Below, piece by piece: positions 1-12,600 of a stretch of 64,000 bases of DNA. Under the pieces are notes generated by a model, which made no database searches, was not told the DNA's origin, and was given only the letters and a program-made list of their open reading frames with translations. Source of the stretch: Hermatobates lingyangjiaoensis. Its lineage: Eukaryota > Arthropoda > Insecta > Hemiptera > Hermatobatidae. The position numbers and the translations under genes are program-made. The first letter of the stretch is position 1. Every line of letters begins with the position of its first letter. The stretch spans positions 1,799,501-1,863,500 of the forward strand of contig JAPFBL010000008.1 in assembly GCA_026182355.1 (NCBI GenBank), given 5' to 3'.

Positions 1-260
1 TCCTTGAAGAGCCCCTCAATCAGTGTAGCTAACTTACAGACGGGGTAGTAATGGAGTGATTAAGCGCCTCTTATAGCCTCTAACACTCAACTCCGACTTT
101 CGGCCTTCACGAGGCTACCCTGTTAACCTGCTATATGCAGGGACAAACGAAAGAGGAGGAGTTGGAACCTTCCACAAGTCTTCCCACCTGAGGACCCGAA
201 GAAAACCCTCCCGAAGAAGGAGAAAGGAAGTTACTTTCTCCCGAAACATAGGGAGCCTGA

Positions 261-389
261 ATGGACATTATCAATAATGGTTTGTGCAGATTCTGCAAAG
301 AGGAAGAAACACCGTGGCACCTGCTGATAAATTGTAAGTCAACTTTGCTGCAGAGAGGCAGGTGCTTTGGGACACTCAACAAACCATAG
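261..389 (+). pseudogene. Non-LTR retrotransposon C-terminal zinc-knuckle relic
   Basis: A 42-codon frame contains CRFCKEEETPWHLLINC, a C-x2-C-x7-H-x4-C motif at residues 9-25, followed by LLQRGRCFG. This arrangement is typical of the tail that follows the reverse transcriptase or RNase H region of many LINE-class elements (pattern C-x-x-C-G-E-E-E-T-x-x-H-L-L-x-x-C). Just upstream, bases 258-272 read L-N-G-H-Y in a different frame, which fits the segment that normally precedes the motif, so there is at least one frameshift. No catalytic domain is visible in the first 260 bases. I infer a 5'-truncated, decayed LINE end; the clade is not determinable. Confidence 0.6.
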
Positions 390-525
390 AAAAACTTTTA
401 CTGCTGGAACCAGCAAAACTGCTGAGCTTCTTGGAGGCGTTGAAGCAAACTGCTGAGGTACTTTAGTACAGAAGAGGGAAAGTACAATAGTTTTTTTTTT
501 TAAGATGCAGTGCTATAGTCACCCT

Positions 526-555
526 CAAATAATAATAATAATAATAATAATAATA
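526..555. repeat. (AAT)n microsatellite
   Basis: About ten AAT units follow the LINE relic and a T-rich stretch. A trinucleotide run at this place could be the decayed 3' tail of the LINE copy, but that is inference. The interval to about 820 is AT-rich with no other feature seen. Confidence 0.8.
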
Positions 556-856
556 AACGTACAGACAGAGGGGAGTAAGGATGAATAGAGTAAATAATAA
601 CAACATTAAATTTATAATAAAGAAATTTTAACAAATATAGTCTTTTTAAACAGTTTTGTTTATTTATTTTTCATTTTGGTTCGTTTTTTACTAACGTTTA
701 TTTATTTTTACGATTCTATTTTTTATTATTAATTTTTTTTATTATTTATTTTTATTTCCATCTTCCGTTTATAAGCTGGCTACGCTGATTGAGTACTCCT
801 TCTGTAAGACTTTACTTGGTCGTCACTTGTCTGTGGAGCGACTACAGTTATTCCAC

Positions 857-877
857 CTGATGACGAGACAATCGAAA
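857..877 (+). ncRNA. Hammerhead-like cassette, degenerate
   Basis: The order is CTGATGA, C, a two-base-pair GA/TC stem closing GACAA, then GAAA and the palindrome ATAT. The base after the palindrome is G, which a hammerhead cleavage site does not tolerate, and no complementary stem I is seen. It is followed at once by a splice-donor-like AGTAAGTTT and an (AT)n tract. The same order is seen at 1104-1124. I infer a decayed end of a Penelope-like element; ribozyme activity is unlikely here. Confidence 0.35.
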
Positions 878-953
878 TATGAAAGAGTAAGTTTTTGTGA
901 TCTCTTTCATGTGTTTTTCTGTGAATTTAGTTTGCAAAATCTTTCGTTTTATT

Positions 954-1062
954 ACTATATATATATATATATATATAAATATATATACAAACATATATAT
1001 AATATATATACAAACATACAAATATATATATATATATATTATATATATATATATATTATATA
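954..1062. repeat. Compound (AT)n microsatellite
   Basis: Alternating AT runs are interrupted by TACAAACATA spacers. It lies between two hammerhead-like cassettes in the same orientation, the same setting in which other (AT)n runs here border retroelement ends. Confidence 0.85.
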
Positions 1063-1103
1063 AAGGAGTCGTTATCAGCCTTTGGAGCGATTCACTTCTT
1101 TTC

Positions 1104-1124
1104 CTGAAGACGAGGACATCGAAA
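1104..1124 (+). ncRNA. Hammerhead-like cassette, degenerate
   Basis: CTGAAGA is followed by C, a GA/TC mini-stem around GGACA, then GAA, the self-complementary ATAT, and A. Flanking complementarity for a stem I is poor. It is about 245 bp downstream of the cassette at 857 in the same orientation, so the two may be the paired ends of one short element with the (AT)n between them. Confidence 0.35.
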
Positions 1125-1342
1125 TATAGTAGTGAGTTCAGTAGTTTCCTTTCTATGTGTTCTTTTTTAAATTCTGGATTTATAAATAAAATATATTATA
1201 TTAAAATAGATAATTATATAATGTTTTAATATTAATAAAAATATACTTAAGAAACGGTCCAGCGGACTTTTTTAATAATTTTGATATATATATAATATAA
1301 TATATTTATTAACTATATAATTATATTGATAAAAACTTAACT

Positions 1343-1600
1343 TTAATTCTTATTTAAAATATAACAATAATTAGTAGAAACTTGCTTCCTGTTGAGTTTT
1401 CCTGCCTTCTTAAATAACGTCTTAGTTATTGCATCTAAACTAGATAACATACTTCTTACTGTCAACTCTTTGATAAGGCCACATTCGGACGAAAATGATT
1501 CTTTGATGTTGACTTCACCTTCGACTTTTGACTTTGATTCTAACTTTAACTTCGACTGTTGCTCCAAAAAAGAAATCAAGGAATCTGAATCGATTAACAA
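1343..1600 (-). pseudogene. Unrecognised protein-like repeat, copy A
   Basis: An 85-codon minus-strand frame contains SLDAITKTLFKKAGKL followed by KQVS and a YILN-like end. A second copy at 60132-60317 on the plus strand shares SLDAITKT, the K/L spacing, KQVS and the aromatic end, and the nucleotide similarity extends over about 150 bp. Sharing at both levels says these are two copies of one coding-derived sequence. I do not recognise the family. The N-terminal half is rich in S, K and E and is less alike in the two copies. It could be a dispersed element's ORF fragment or a duplicated host exon. Confidence 0.4.
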
Positions 1601-1700
1601 GAAAATAGAATTTAACGATTCCGACTCATTAAGAGTTATTTACTCTAACACTTTATTTCACTCAACAGAGGTATTTATTACTCCAATGATAAGAATTTAA

Positions 1701-2465
1701 CTAATTCTTAACGTGAGTCTGTGGCATGGAAGGTAAATAAAGTCTCTTACCTTCATACACAGACAAGAGTATCTTTAAAAACAAAATCCCGTTAATATTT
1801 GCACCGAATGCAAAGCGTGCGCAATAGTTAGGAATTTTAATTATTAAATACTTTTGTTCTAAACAATACATATTACTTTGCAAAGAAAACATTGGTCATT
1901 CAGTGACATTCTGACTGTTTCCAGTAAATCTCAGAGGAGTTGTTAAGTTTATTCTTTCTACTTCCCCATTGATTTCAAATACGTCTGGCATTCACCTAAA
2001 CTCGTAGCTTCTGTTGTTAAATTGGAATAGTTCAACCATGAAATGGGAAAATATTTTCAGTGATAAATTTAGCCAATAGAGTTTGTTTCTTTCAGAAAAA
2101 AAAAGAACTAGTGCGATTGTGTCTGGTGATTCAGGGAGTATGAAACCTTCCCTTCGGATGACACTCCCTTTGAGTGAAGTTCAGATAAATATATAGACGC
2201 ATCACGTTTAGTTATCTGCATCAAAGTACCTCACCACTCACCTGAATCAAGTTTATTAACTGGACATTTGAAGACTTAAATAAATGAATTGATTATAAAT
2301 AAAACTACCGATAAACATTTTGACTTACATATAATAGCACAGTATTTAATTTTACAATTCAATGTAAGAAGGAAAGTTTTTGAAGTTATGTTCTTGCAGC
2401 CTTGAATAGTTCTCCTTGCGACTTATGAATGACTCTATTAAAAAAACTGAAAAATAGGGGGGCAG
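1701..2465. other. Non-coding stretch, nothing recognised
   Basis: AT-rich DNA without a supported coding region or repeat. It leads into the minisatellite through a short purine-rich run of Gs. Confidence 0.5.
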
Positions 2466-4291
2466 TAATTATTAGGAGGTGTAGTACTTAGTAAGAGGTG
2501 CAGTAGTTAGTAGGAGGTGTAGTAATAGTAAGAGGTGTAGTAGTTAGTAGGAGGTGTAGTAACTAGTAAGAGGTGTAGTAGTTAGTAGGAGGTGTAGTAA
2601 TTAGTAAGAGTTGTAGTAGTTAGTAGGAGGTGTAGCACTTAGTAAGAGGTGCAGTAGTTAGTAGGAGGTGTAGTAACTAGTAAGAGGTGCAGTAGTTAGT
2701 AGGAGGTGCAGTAATTTGTAAGAGGTGTAGTAGTTAGTAAGAGGTGTAGTAACTAGTAAGAGGTGTAGTAACTAGTAAGAGGTGTAGTAGTTAGTAGGAG
2801 GTGTAGTAATTAGTAAGAGTTGTAGTAGTTAGTAGGAGGTGTAGCACTTAGTAAGAGGTGTAGTAGTTAGTAGGAGGTGTAGTACTTAGTAAGAGTTGTA
2901 GTAGTTAGTAGGAGGTGTAGTACTTAGTAAGAGGTATAGTAATTAGTAAGAGGTGTAGTAGTTAGTAGGAGATGTAGTACTTAGTAAGAGGTTTTGTAGT
3001 TAGTAGGAGGTGTAGTACTTAGTAAGAGGTGTAGTAGTTAGTAGGAGGTGTAGTAGTTAGTAGGAGGTGTAGTACTTAGTAAGAGGTGTAGTAGTTAGTA
3101 GGAGGTGTAGTAGTTAGTAGGAGGTGTAGTACTTAGTAAGAGGTGTAGTAGTTAGTAGGAGGTGTAGTACTTAGTAAGAGGTGTAGTATTAGTAAGAGGT
3201 GTAGTAGTTAGTAGGAGGTGTAGTACTTAGTAAGAGGTGTAGTAGTTAGTAGGAGGTGTAGTACTTAGTAAGAGGTGTAGTAGTTAGTAGGAGGTGTAGT
3301 AGTTAGTAGAGGTGTAGTTAGTAAAGTTAGTAGTAGTGAGGTGTAGTAGTTAGTAGGAGGTGTAGTACTTAGTAAGAGGTGTAGTAGTTAGTAGAGGTGT
3401 AGTTAGTAGAGGTGTAGTAGTTAGTAGGAGGTGTAGTACTTAGTAAGAGGTGTAGTAGTATTAGTAGAGGTGTAGTAGTTAGTAGGAGGTGTAGTAGTTA
3501 GTAGGAGGTGTAGTATTAGTAGAGGTGTAGTATTAGTAGGAGGTGTAGTATTAGTAAGAGGTGTAGTAGTTAGTAGGAGGTGTAGTAATAGTAAGAGGTG
3601 TAGTAGTTAGTAGGAGGTGTAGTATTAGTAAGAGGTGTAGTAGTTAGTAGGAGGTGTAGTTAGTAGAGGTGTAGTTAGTAGGAGGTGTAGTACTTAGTAA
3701 GAGGTGTAGTAGTTAGTAGGAGGTGTAGTAGTTAGTAGGAGGTGTAGTAGTTAGTAAGAGGTGTAGTATTAGTAAGGAGTGTAGTAAGTTAGTAAGAGGT
3801 GTAGTAGTTAGTAGGAGGTGTAGTATTAGTAGGAGGTGTAGTAGTTAGTAGGAGGTGTAGTACTTAGTAAGAGGTGTAGTAGTTAGTAGGAGGTGTAGTA
3901 TTAGTGAGGTGTAGTACTTAGTAAGAGGTGTAGTAGTTAGTAGGAGGTGTAGTAGTTAGTAGGAGGTGTAGTACTTAGTAAGAGGTGTAGTAGTTAGTAG
4001 GAGGTGTAGTAGTTAGTAGGAGGTGTAGTACTTAGTAAGAGGTGTAGTAGTTAGTAGGAGGTGTAGTAGTTAGTAGGAGGTGTAGTATTAGTAGGAGGTG
4101 TAGTAGTTAGTAAGAGGTGTAGTAGTTAGTAGGAGGTGTAGTAGTTAGTAGGAGGTGTAGTACTTAGTAAGAGGTGTAGTAGTTAGTAGGAGGTGTAGTA
4201 CTTAGTAAGAGGTGTAGTAGTTAGTAGGAGGTGTAGTAGTTAGTAGGAGGTGTAGTACTTAGTAAGAGGTGTAGTAGTTAGTAGGAGGTGC
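2466..4291. repeat. 19-bp minisatellite with 38-bp dimer structure
   Basis: About 95 head-to-tail copies of a 19-bp unit of the form GAGGTGTAGTAGTTAGTAG. Over long parts, two unit types alternate: one with GTAGTTAGTAG and one with GTACTTAGTAA, giving a 38-bp higher-order unit. Shortened units of about 13-16 bp are concentrated around 3300-3900. The unit is rich in TAG, so no plus-strand frame stays open. The array starts from GGGGGGCAGTAATTATTAGG-like DNA and ends abruptly in unique sequence. Unequal exchange or slippage is the likely origin. Confidence 0.95.
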
Positions 4292-4800
4292 ATTTAGAGT
4301 TGTGTTATTGACAACAATCCAACATGTATGTATTCTTCTCAGTGAATGCAAATAAGAATAAATATTTTGCATGTAAAGATAGGCATTGAAGATGAACGAT
4401 TATTCTCTTTCTCCACTAAGTGATCGTGAAGTGTGTGCTATGAATATGATTTACCGATTTTGGAAAGTGGCATTAAGATGTCTTAAATGTTTAGCTATTA
4501 TTTAACATAGGCTTATTTCAAATAGTATGTTGAAACATTCCAAGCTTAATTAAATTACTTGCTACTAATTACGGTAACCAATTTACTTATTGTAAGTCAA
4601 TTAGTTACAGCAAAAATTAGCCAGTACTTCTATGGTTTAAGCAATTATAATAATTCCTCAATTAGCAATAGCGAGATACAAACTTCTTGATTTAAATGCC
4701 GAAAGTATTTACTATATTAGAATGATGTCTTGGATATCTAATATACAGTAATGCATATATATATATACTATTGTCTTTATAGTTTGGTTCAGAGTCAAAC
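4292..4800. other. Non-coding stretch after minisatellite
   Basis: AT-rich, non-repetitive by eye apart from a short (AT)n near 4757. No coding signal seen. Confidence 0.5.
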
Positions 4801-4825
4801 ATTTCTAAAAATCACCCCTCAAGCC

Positions 4826-4861
4826 AACGTTTCTTCTATATTTCTAGACATCCTCAGGGCT
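4826..4861 (-). ncRNA. Hammerhead-like cassette, best core match
   Basis: On the minus strand this reads AGCC, CTGAGGA, a TCTA/TAGA hairpin, GAAAC, GTT, GGCT. CTGAGGA fits the hammerhead CUGANGA box exactly. GAAAC fits the second box, GUU is an allowed NUH cleavage triplet, and AGCC pairs with GGCT as a four-base-pair stem I. Stem II keeps a U-A pair next to the core, then has a bulged G. Stem III would be only the self-complementary ACGU, so folding needs a dimer. Related ends lie at 5308-5330 and 60946-60986. Activity is untested. Confidence 0.5.
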
Positions 4862-5135
4862 ACATCAAAAAGCATTAATTAAAATAACATGAAATAAACA
4901 GTAGCATTTTTTACACGAATATTATTAGCTTTATTTTTAAATATAATTTAAAAATAATATTGTTTCCAGTCTCTATTTCATGTTGTTTTCATGATTTTTT
5001 TAAATTTTCCTGATATTCATCAAAATAAAATGGACAGTGGTTTTAAAAAATGACGGCAAAATCAGCATTGTAGTTCATTGGAAATATAACGAGCAAGTCG
5101 TTCAGCTCGTTATAAAAAGAATACCCAGGCAATTT

Positions 5136-5345
5136 ATCTATATAAATGATCAAAACCCAATATGAAATAGGAAAAAAAAAGGCAAAGATCATTGAACCAC
5201 AGCAAGCGGTCTTCGTCAGAGTTAACCCAACTGAAACATCATTTATTAATGTAAATAATGTGACCTATTTTTCATTTAATTGTAATTACTTCTGTATTGT
5301 TGTAGCCCTGAGGATGTCTACGTTGGCTTAAGGTATTTTTTGAGA
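5136..5345 (+). mobile_element. Composite of two retroelement ends
   Basis: The left half (ATGATCAAA onwards, with GCGGTCTTCGTCAGAG and CCCAACTGAAACA) is a diverged copy of the arm seen in the palindromes at 18246, 46429, 61082 and 62205. The right half (GTAGCCCTGAGGATGTCTACG) matches the end at 4826-4861 but lacks hairpin II and the GAAA box. I infer two nested or joined Penelope-like ends. The apparent 61-codon frame across them is not a gene. Confidence 0.45.
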
Positions 5346-5982
5346 ATTATTTAACAGTGGACAATCCTTGATAAAGGAAAATTATTGCATGATATATGTA
5401 GTCCAAATAAAGGCAACTTTGTTTGTATATATAAAACTTGAAGCTATTAATTTGGATAAGCAGTTATTATAATGTATTCAAAGAAATGATTTACATGAAA
5501 CATGAAAATGATTTTAATTAAAGGAAAAAGAAAAGGTTGGAAACCTAACTGTTGGGAGCCTGGAAAGAGAGAAATAAGATATTTTTACTCCGATCTGGAA
5601 TAAACTGAACTGACAGATTTTTCATCCTCAGAAAAAATCATTCTGTTCTGAAAAAAAAATATAAGAGAAAAAATATTCCTTTTCAAAAGGTTTATTTGTT
5701 TAGGGAAAATTGATCTTCTAGATTAACTGGGTCGTGATCAGAAATTGAATAGCGTTGAGACGTATTTATTGAAAGAAATAGCCAACTGTAATGGAACCCA
5801 AACAGAGAGAATTTTATTTGTCTTTTCAATTGACAGGAATAGAAAGATTTTAATCTTTAAAGAAATTATTTTATGCCTGTATGTCTTATGGCTGCCTGTA
5901 GAAAGCCGAACACTGTTGTCGTGTTCTTATACTCATGGTTTTTGGAAATTTTTGTTCTGTTAAATTTATTTTTATATCAGAG
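5346..5982. other. Non-coding stretch
   Basis: AT-rich sequence with short purine-rich runs; no coding or repeat signal supported. Confidence 0.45.
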
Positions 5983-6302
5983 GAGGGCACTGATAGCTCA
6001 GTGGTTTACGTGCTTGACTACTCTAGATTGTACTTGAATACCCACTCTGGCTTTAAATTTATTCACACTGGAAGTAAGAAAAAAACTCTAAGCACGTTGT
6101 TCCTCAGAAAGGATGTTAAGCAGTCGGCCCAAGTCTGTACGATGTCAGCTACTCGTTAAAGATCCCCTACTCTAAATACACTTGAGTCAGGCAAAACTTA
6201 GAACTCCCAATGTAAAATGTTTATTGCATGTAATTACAAAGGGCCAATCTTTGGCCTGTGAGTGTTCTCACGTTGCACTCACTGCCACCTAACCTAACTA
6301 CA
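5983..6302 (+). mobile_element. tRNA-derived SINE, full length, diverged
   Basis: The head contains an A-box-like GATAGCTCAGTGG and a weakened B box. The body has the family hallmark CTCAGAAAGGATGTTAAG, then GTACGATGTCAG, CTCGTTAAAGATCCC and GAACTCCCAATGTAAAATG. The 3' end has ACAAAGGGCCAATCTTTGGC and finishes CCACCTAACCTAACTA. At least a dozen other copies in the window share this order. The head marks a tRNA-type internal Pol III promoter; mobilisation would have depended on a LINE partner. No target duplication could be fixed. Confidence 0.8.
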
Positions 6303-8120
6303 TACTTAGTTTTATAAAAAGTAGAAGTATTAAAATTGTTTTTCCTGTAATACAATATACCAAAAAAATAGTTAACAATGCTACAAATATTAAGATTATT
6401 AATTAAAAAATCAATTAGGTATTAATTAATGTAATGCAAGTATAAATAACATATAACCAGTTTGACAGTTTTATAATCTTTAATCTGTTGTTGTTGAAAA
6501 CATATGTTTTTATAATTTAATAACATATTTTTTTGGTTAAAAAGATTTATTGATGCAATTACGATATATATAAACTAGATTCATTAGATATAAACTAGAT
6601 TGGATTAGATTCCAGTCCAGAGATCAGCACGCAAGTCAGTGGGCTACCCTGACCTCAAAGAAGATATAGTGACTATGAAAACCGAAAGAAACAGACAAAG
6701 TTTAAGAAGAACTAATAATTGTCATATGACCTTTCATTGAGACGTTATTCTTGTTAAAGCCATTCAGAACACACCACTCTGTCTATGATGCTTTAGAAAT
6801 GTTTGTATTCGTCCAAATAGATGTAAGCAGGAAAGATATAAAAGTTTACGTCATTTTAATGCTAAACCAACATTTCACTAATTATAACACAATTTATTTT
6901 TCCCAAGATTATATTAGATAAAATAAAAAACAAACAAAAAGAAATTCAATCTTTATTCAAAATACTATAACATAAATATTAAACGCAAGGGACCAGAATT
7001 ATTAGTTTATCTAAAAACTTTCAAACAAAAGATTTCAAAGTGTTAATTAAGAATGAAATATTTTTAACAAAGAGTGAATTATACGCACTACTGCAACACA
7101 AAAATTAAGTGAGGAGACATGAAAAAAGGAACAGGGAATTTTATTTAATTAAAAAAAAAATTAGACCTTAGCTACTTCAAGTTTAATAAATTGTTTAGTT
7201 TTAGAGAAAATCAAAGAGAAAACGAACAAGAGGAAAGTTTAGGAATAGAAGCCTGGACAAATATTTCAACTGAAAACAAAAAAGTTGTACAATGGTTACA
7301 GGTACAGTTGAAACCAGGAATGCTTGTTTATTTAACTTAAGATAAGAAATTTTCAATAAACAATATATTCAAAGTGGACATAATGGCAATACTACACATA
7401 ATGATTTATCATAGGAAAGTGAAAGTAAAAAATAAGTAGAAAGCTACGCATTATAAGAAAAGTGGATAACCCTTTATGCAATTATTCACTGTATTCTCAT
7501 GGATTTTATACTTGGTGGTTGTGGTGCCTAGTAGCTGCAAGTACAAAAACCAGTGCTGCTACTGAATATTGTAGTTTTTAAATTAAAAGGAAACAAACAT
7601 AAAATAATGAAATTTATACATAAACTTGATGAAATCCTAAAATGTGGGATCATTATTAGTTCTTACAAATTTCTTCTAAAAGCCCGAATTAAATGTGAGA
7701 ACTCTTGAATATTTAACCAAGTTATGTTGGTGTCGAAGAGGTAAGAGTTGAGGATTTTTCAGCTCATTTATATTTCATTTATTGTATATGCACTCTATGT
7801 ATTTCCAATCCTTTTGACTACTAAACTTGGCAAGTGGCTAGATTTTTCAAATTATATTTTGTGAAGGTTTACAGTAATAAAGATATACTTTTTTTTTTAA
7901 AAAAAAAATAAGCACCTTTTTATATTTGTAAGAGAAATTGAAATCTGATATAAAGTCAGGTATGACTAGTTGTAGAGTACATACTCGTGATTCTTTATAA
8001 ATATCACAATTGAATTTTTTTTTGGAACAAATAATATATTCATAATAATCGAGATAAAAATATTTTTAAAAATCACACTGACTGTATCTAAAGGAGCACA
8101 CATTTCTGACTGTTAAATCC
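6303..8120. other. Non-coding AT-rich stretch
   Basis: Long A- and T-rich tracts and no coding signal. Nothing specific seen over about 1.8 kb. Confidence 0.45.
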
Positions 8121-8135
8121 ATCAAGATAAAGAAA

Positions 8136-8260
8136 CTCTTAAGAGATGCTTAGCACAAAGAAAGAATTCGATGTTTGAGCAGCATATGAAGGGATTTAGT
8201 TTCTGGAATAATACTATCCCAATGAGTTGAAGTTATAACGTAGGACAACAAACACAACAA
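8136..8260 (+). repeat. Dispersed repeat, copy 1
   Basis: About 70 bases around TTAGCACAAAGAAAG and TTTCTGGAATAAT line up by eye with 9320-9415 (CTAGCACAAGGAAAA, TTCCTGGAAAGAT), at roughly two-thirds identity and the same orientation. Both are followed some 300 bp later by AAATTTGTGGCTAC or AAGTTTGTGGCTAC. This suggests an old interspersed repeat or a local duplication. No protein similarity recognised. Confidence 0.3.
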
Positions 8261-9315
8261 ACAACGTAATCAACGAACAAAGAAATAGATTCATAGACAC
8301 AATCATATGATTTATAAATAATAAACTAATTTTTAAAATCGATAAATAAAATATTAATTAATGCAAATTGTTAGTAGTATAGAGGTTAGTGAACATCATT
8401 TTTTGTAAAAATGTACACGCATCGTGAATAGGTGTTTCAGCCATCCGGCTGGTTATATGTAACCATGAATGAGTGACAAGCCCTGAATCGACGTGCACGG
8501 ATTGTGCTTCTGTGAAATCAACTACAAACCGTATCCGTTTAATGCTTCCGTGAAGTAATGCACAAACGTACATGATGTGAATAGTTTGTTATTCCGTAAA
8601 ATGATGCATAAAGTGCAAAATTTGTGGCTACAATAACGATTTTTTTAATACTGGTGTTAAAAACTGATCCCTAATATAACTTCCTTATAGAATATAGTAC
8701 AAGGCAAACTGTTTTATTTATATAAGAGTGTGGCCGTTAGAAAGAATACATGCAGAACAGAGTATTTCTTAGCACATGTATAAGAAGTTACCTCATGCTT
8801 ACACATGGAAGATGGAATCATCAACAAAAACCAGACCTGACTCGTGATTCAGTGGTTCCAGAACCCCATTGTAGTCCATGCTGCGCCATACGACACTCAA
8901 ATGTTGAATTGCCAAAATTGGGAAATAGATGAAAAAAAAAACATTTAGTTTAAACCTGCAAAATTTGAAGCCGTTATTAATCTTCTGAAAACATTATCTA
9001 ACAACTTTCGATTTAATTAATTAAGTTTGAATTTCCAAGTGAACTAATACTTATAGTGTATTCTATCACGAATGGCTTAACTCAAACTAGAAACTAGTTA
9101 ATTTGAATCTATTTCGACTGAGTGGGAATCTGCAAGTTAATAGAGAGCATTGACAAGCGATAATTAGCTTTAATCGAATTATCATTCCAATAACTGGAAA
9201 TCTCTTTGAGCTCTAGTCTGCCCAAGGCAACCACCTTTGATTCAACTTGGTCAACAACTGTTGTTGAATAAACGTGGGAGTGATGTTATAGCAACTTGTT
9301 TAAATTATAACACAG

Positions 9316-9500
9316 GACAGGAGCCTAGCACAAGGAAAACATGCAATATTTGAACAGATATGCGGAAACTTGATTCCTGGAAAGATTGATTACAATTTGT
9401 TATACAACCCAAAAAATCTAGAGTGCTCAAGACTAACTTGGCATCACTCAGAATAATTTGTTGTTAACATACCATTGACTATGTATCCAAAGTTTGTGGC
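9316..9500 (+). repeat. Dispersed repeat, copy 2
   Basis: Partner of the segment at 8136-8260. The shared TTTGTGGCTAC downstream makes chance similarity less likely, but the alignment is weak. Confidence 0.3.
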
Positions 9501-9699
9501 TACGCTACCAGATTTTATAATGTTTCTTCCGCAACTGCCACGGCAACCTAACTTAACAAGTTCTTCTCGCATAAAGATAATACTAATTAAAAAACTTCGT
9601 CTTAAAATTAGGCATACAATTATTATTACATAGCATTCATTTGATGAAATATTGATCAGAAACAATAATGAGCATTTCGACTCTAACAACTATAGACCT

Positions 9700-12600
9700 G
9701 ACCAATGGTGCGGCTTGCGGATACATGACAATATTTTATATTGATATACAGCACGCCGTATATCGACACTCATTTATTATCGGGGTGATCAGAGGAGATT
9801 TTCTTAACAACTATTAGTCAAGTACCTTTATCCTAGAAGAGGGGTACAAACTCTTTTGCACGATCAGTAAGCCTGGCTTATTGGTAGTCTTAAACTAAGG
9901 GCTCTAATCAGCCAATCGTCAAGCTATGATGACTTTTTCTAGTTTGTTTCTGAAGAAATAAAAACATTCACTGGTGAATATAATGGACACTATCTCAAGT
10001 AATGTGCACAATGCTGTTATTTGGTCCCTTCTGAGACCCCACTTGCCAAGCAAGATTCAAGATAGGTTATGTTTTATTTACGTACGTGCAGATTAAAGTT
10101 TCCAACTGGAAACAATTAAAAGATAAAACTTGCGACTAAATTAAACCTTTCACTCTTCACTGGCTTTTTATTTTATTTCGTTTTTGTTCTTTCGTTACAA
10201 TGCAAGTGCAAATCAAAGAAATCCACATCTGAACTAATTATAATTCTGTATTTGCACCTTCTTCACGACAAACGCCATATCTTCATTAAAAAACTAATTC
10301 CAACTTAAAAAATAAACGTCATACCTGACTTTACTTTGTCCTTAAATATCTCAACATGAAGTAAACCTCAATTATTTACTAATGTTATTAAATTAAATAC
10401 ACTAAATTTAAAAATACATTTCTTTTTTAATATAAATTAGAAAATATTTTCTTAATTTCAAAATATCTACTATTACTTACAACATATTTGCACTAGTAAA
10501 GGTTTCTTTCAAATTCAACTTAAATTGCCATTATAACAAGGTTGAACTTATTAGAGATAAATGTTTCCACCACACTGAACAGACGGTGGCCCATTATAAA
10601 TTATATTAACATTTTCTACTCTTTGTTTCAAAAAATAAAACCTGGAGTGGCATACACTCAATTTTAAACAAAATATCAAATTCGATAAGTATCAATTAAG
10701 CTTTATTTTAATAATGCCTGAGACGTAGTTGCTTATCAGGCATTGGGGTAAGTATCATTAAATTCACAGACTATAATGCTTTTATTGAGGCTATGTCTAT
10801 TTTATTAGTTATTAAAAATTTGATTCACTGTTTTAGAAAGATCTGAAATATTATTATTTTTATTAAACCTAAGGTCCAAATCTGATAACACTCCTGCTCA
10901 TCGCAGCTACATCTGTTCTATTATACTTCTTTTTGTAGTTTCCGCTTCAACACTAGATTGCAAGTACTTTACTGATCTCTGTAATTGTTTTAGAGAAGTA
11001 TTACTCACTTCTATTGGTTCTAGGTATGATTTATAAAAAGTCTTTAACTAAATAAAATGGATTGTCCTGGATTCACATAGACTGTGCTCAGAAGTTTCCT
11101 TTCATCAATTGCATTCTTGAAAAATCTGCAGTGCTTACACTCAACTTTACAGTTGATTAAAACCATAAGAAAAGTTATTGTTTTAAGATAATTTTTAATT
11201 TAAGATGTAGCGCAATTTCATTTATGTTTTTCAAAAAAAGTTTTAAATATTGAATTATGTTTACATTTTTCATTAGGATTTTGAAACTAAATTGTATAAA
11301 AAAAGAAACACAATGGGCTAAAAAACGAGTAAAATTAGCAAAAAAGTAATAAAGAAAACGCGCCAAGGCTAAATTCAATATTTTGAGAGCTAAAAGAGAT
11401 TCAAAAGGGCTAAATTAAGCCCGTTTCGGTCTAAATTGTAATCACTAGGAGTATCCTCTCTATTACCACGAGACATTTGAATAGCCATGACTGTGATCAA
11501 CTCCAAGTCAAACGTCTTGACAACCGGGTCAGGAGCCTTTATTTAGAGATCTTAGATATAAAGACAGAGAATTAGTATGTTGCTACTACCACAGGGAGAT
11601 TCATATGGTCTTTGTGGACTCAATTGATCTCGAGTGATCGAAATTATCTTCTTTGCATTATCTTCTGACCAGAAGATAATAACTGTTACCCTGGTGAGCA
11701 GTTAACAGTTATGCACATCGCAAGATTGATCTGGAAGTATGGATCTACCTGCGAGGACATTTGTATACCACTGGCACTCAGCTAGGTTGAATTACAGACT
11801 CTAGCAGGTTAGTCAATTACGTATTTATTAATTTTTCTCCCATTAGAGTAACATGCGACTGCATATTGTTATTTAAATTCGAATTTTTTTTTTCATTAAA
11901 TTATTTAGATTAGATTTATTTTGGAAAGTGGATGAAAAGTCTTTGCTACAGTGAACATGGTGAGCTCTCGATGATGGGCCAGAGACAAGGAAAATCCCTT
12001 AACTGAGGGCTATCGTCGGAGTGGTCTTAAGTACCTTATTTGAAATTCAGTTAGCACCATTCATTATTTATAAACGGTGACTTCTCTCTTACCGAAATGA
12101 AGAGATTACTGCTGGCTTTGGATGCAAAGAGGGCTAATCTGCCTTCACTTAGTTGACTTTTAGAAGGGAAAAGCGCGATTTAATTATATTAAAAGGTTCA
12201 ATATAAACAGGTTGACAAGCAAATGAAAAAAAGAATCGCGTGGATTGCCTAAGAATGATATGGCATTTGTAGAGCGGAGGGGTGGAAAGTAATTAATTTT
12301 ATAGCAGGGGATTGATAAAAGGAACGGACTAAGAAGGCTACACGCGAGTCAGTAAGTCCACTGAAGACAGATCAATATGAACAAGTGACCGACGTAAAGC
12401 AGACAGAGTTCACGGAATGCCTTTCCTTTACTATTGACATATTTTGCAACTCTCTTTTACAATTACTAAAAACCAATTCTCAACCTGAAGAACCACCAAA
12501 ATCGATAAACTAACTTTTCACTGATTTCTGTTCTCATAAATAATAACAAGTTTATAAAAATGGAGAGTGATTTCCTACAAGTTATTCTATTGCCTTCGAA

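Noticed and set aside
827..1063. Frames rich in Y and I through AT repeats, here and at 18026, 36000, 42059, 46353, 61622 and 62093
   Set aside because: They are translations of (AT)n runs joined to short chance sequence.
2466..4291. CRISPR array
   Set aside because: Units are contiguous 19-mers without unique spacers, in animal-type DNA.
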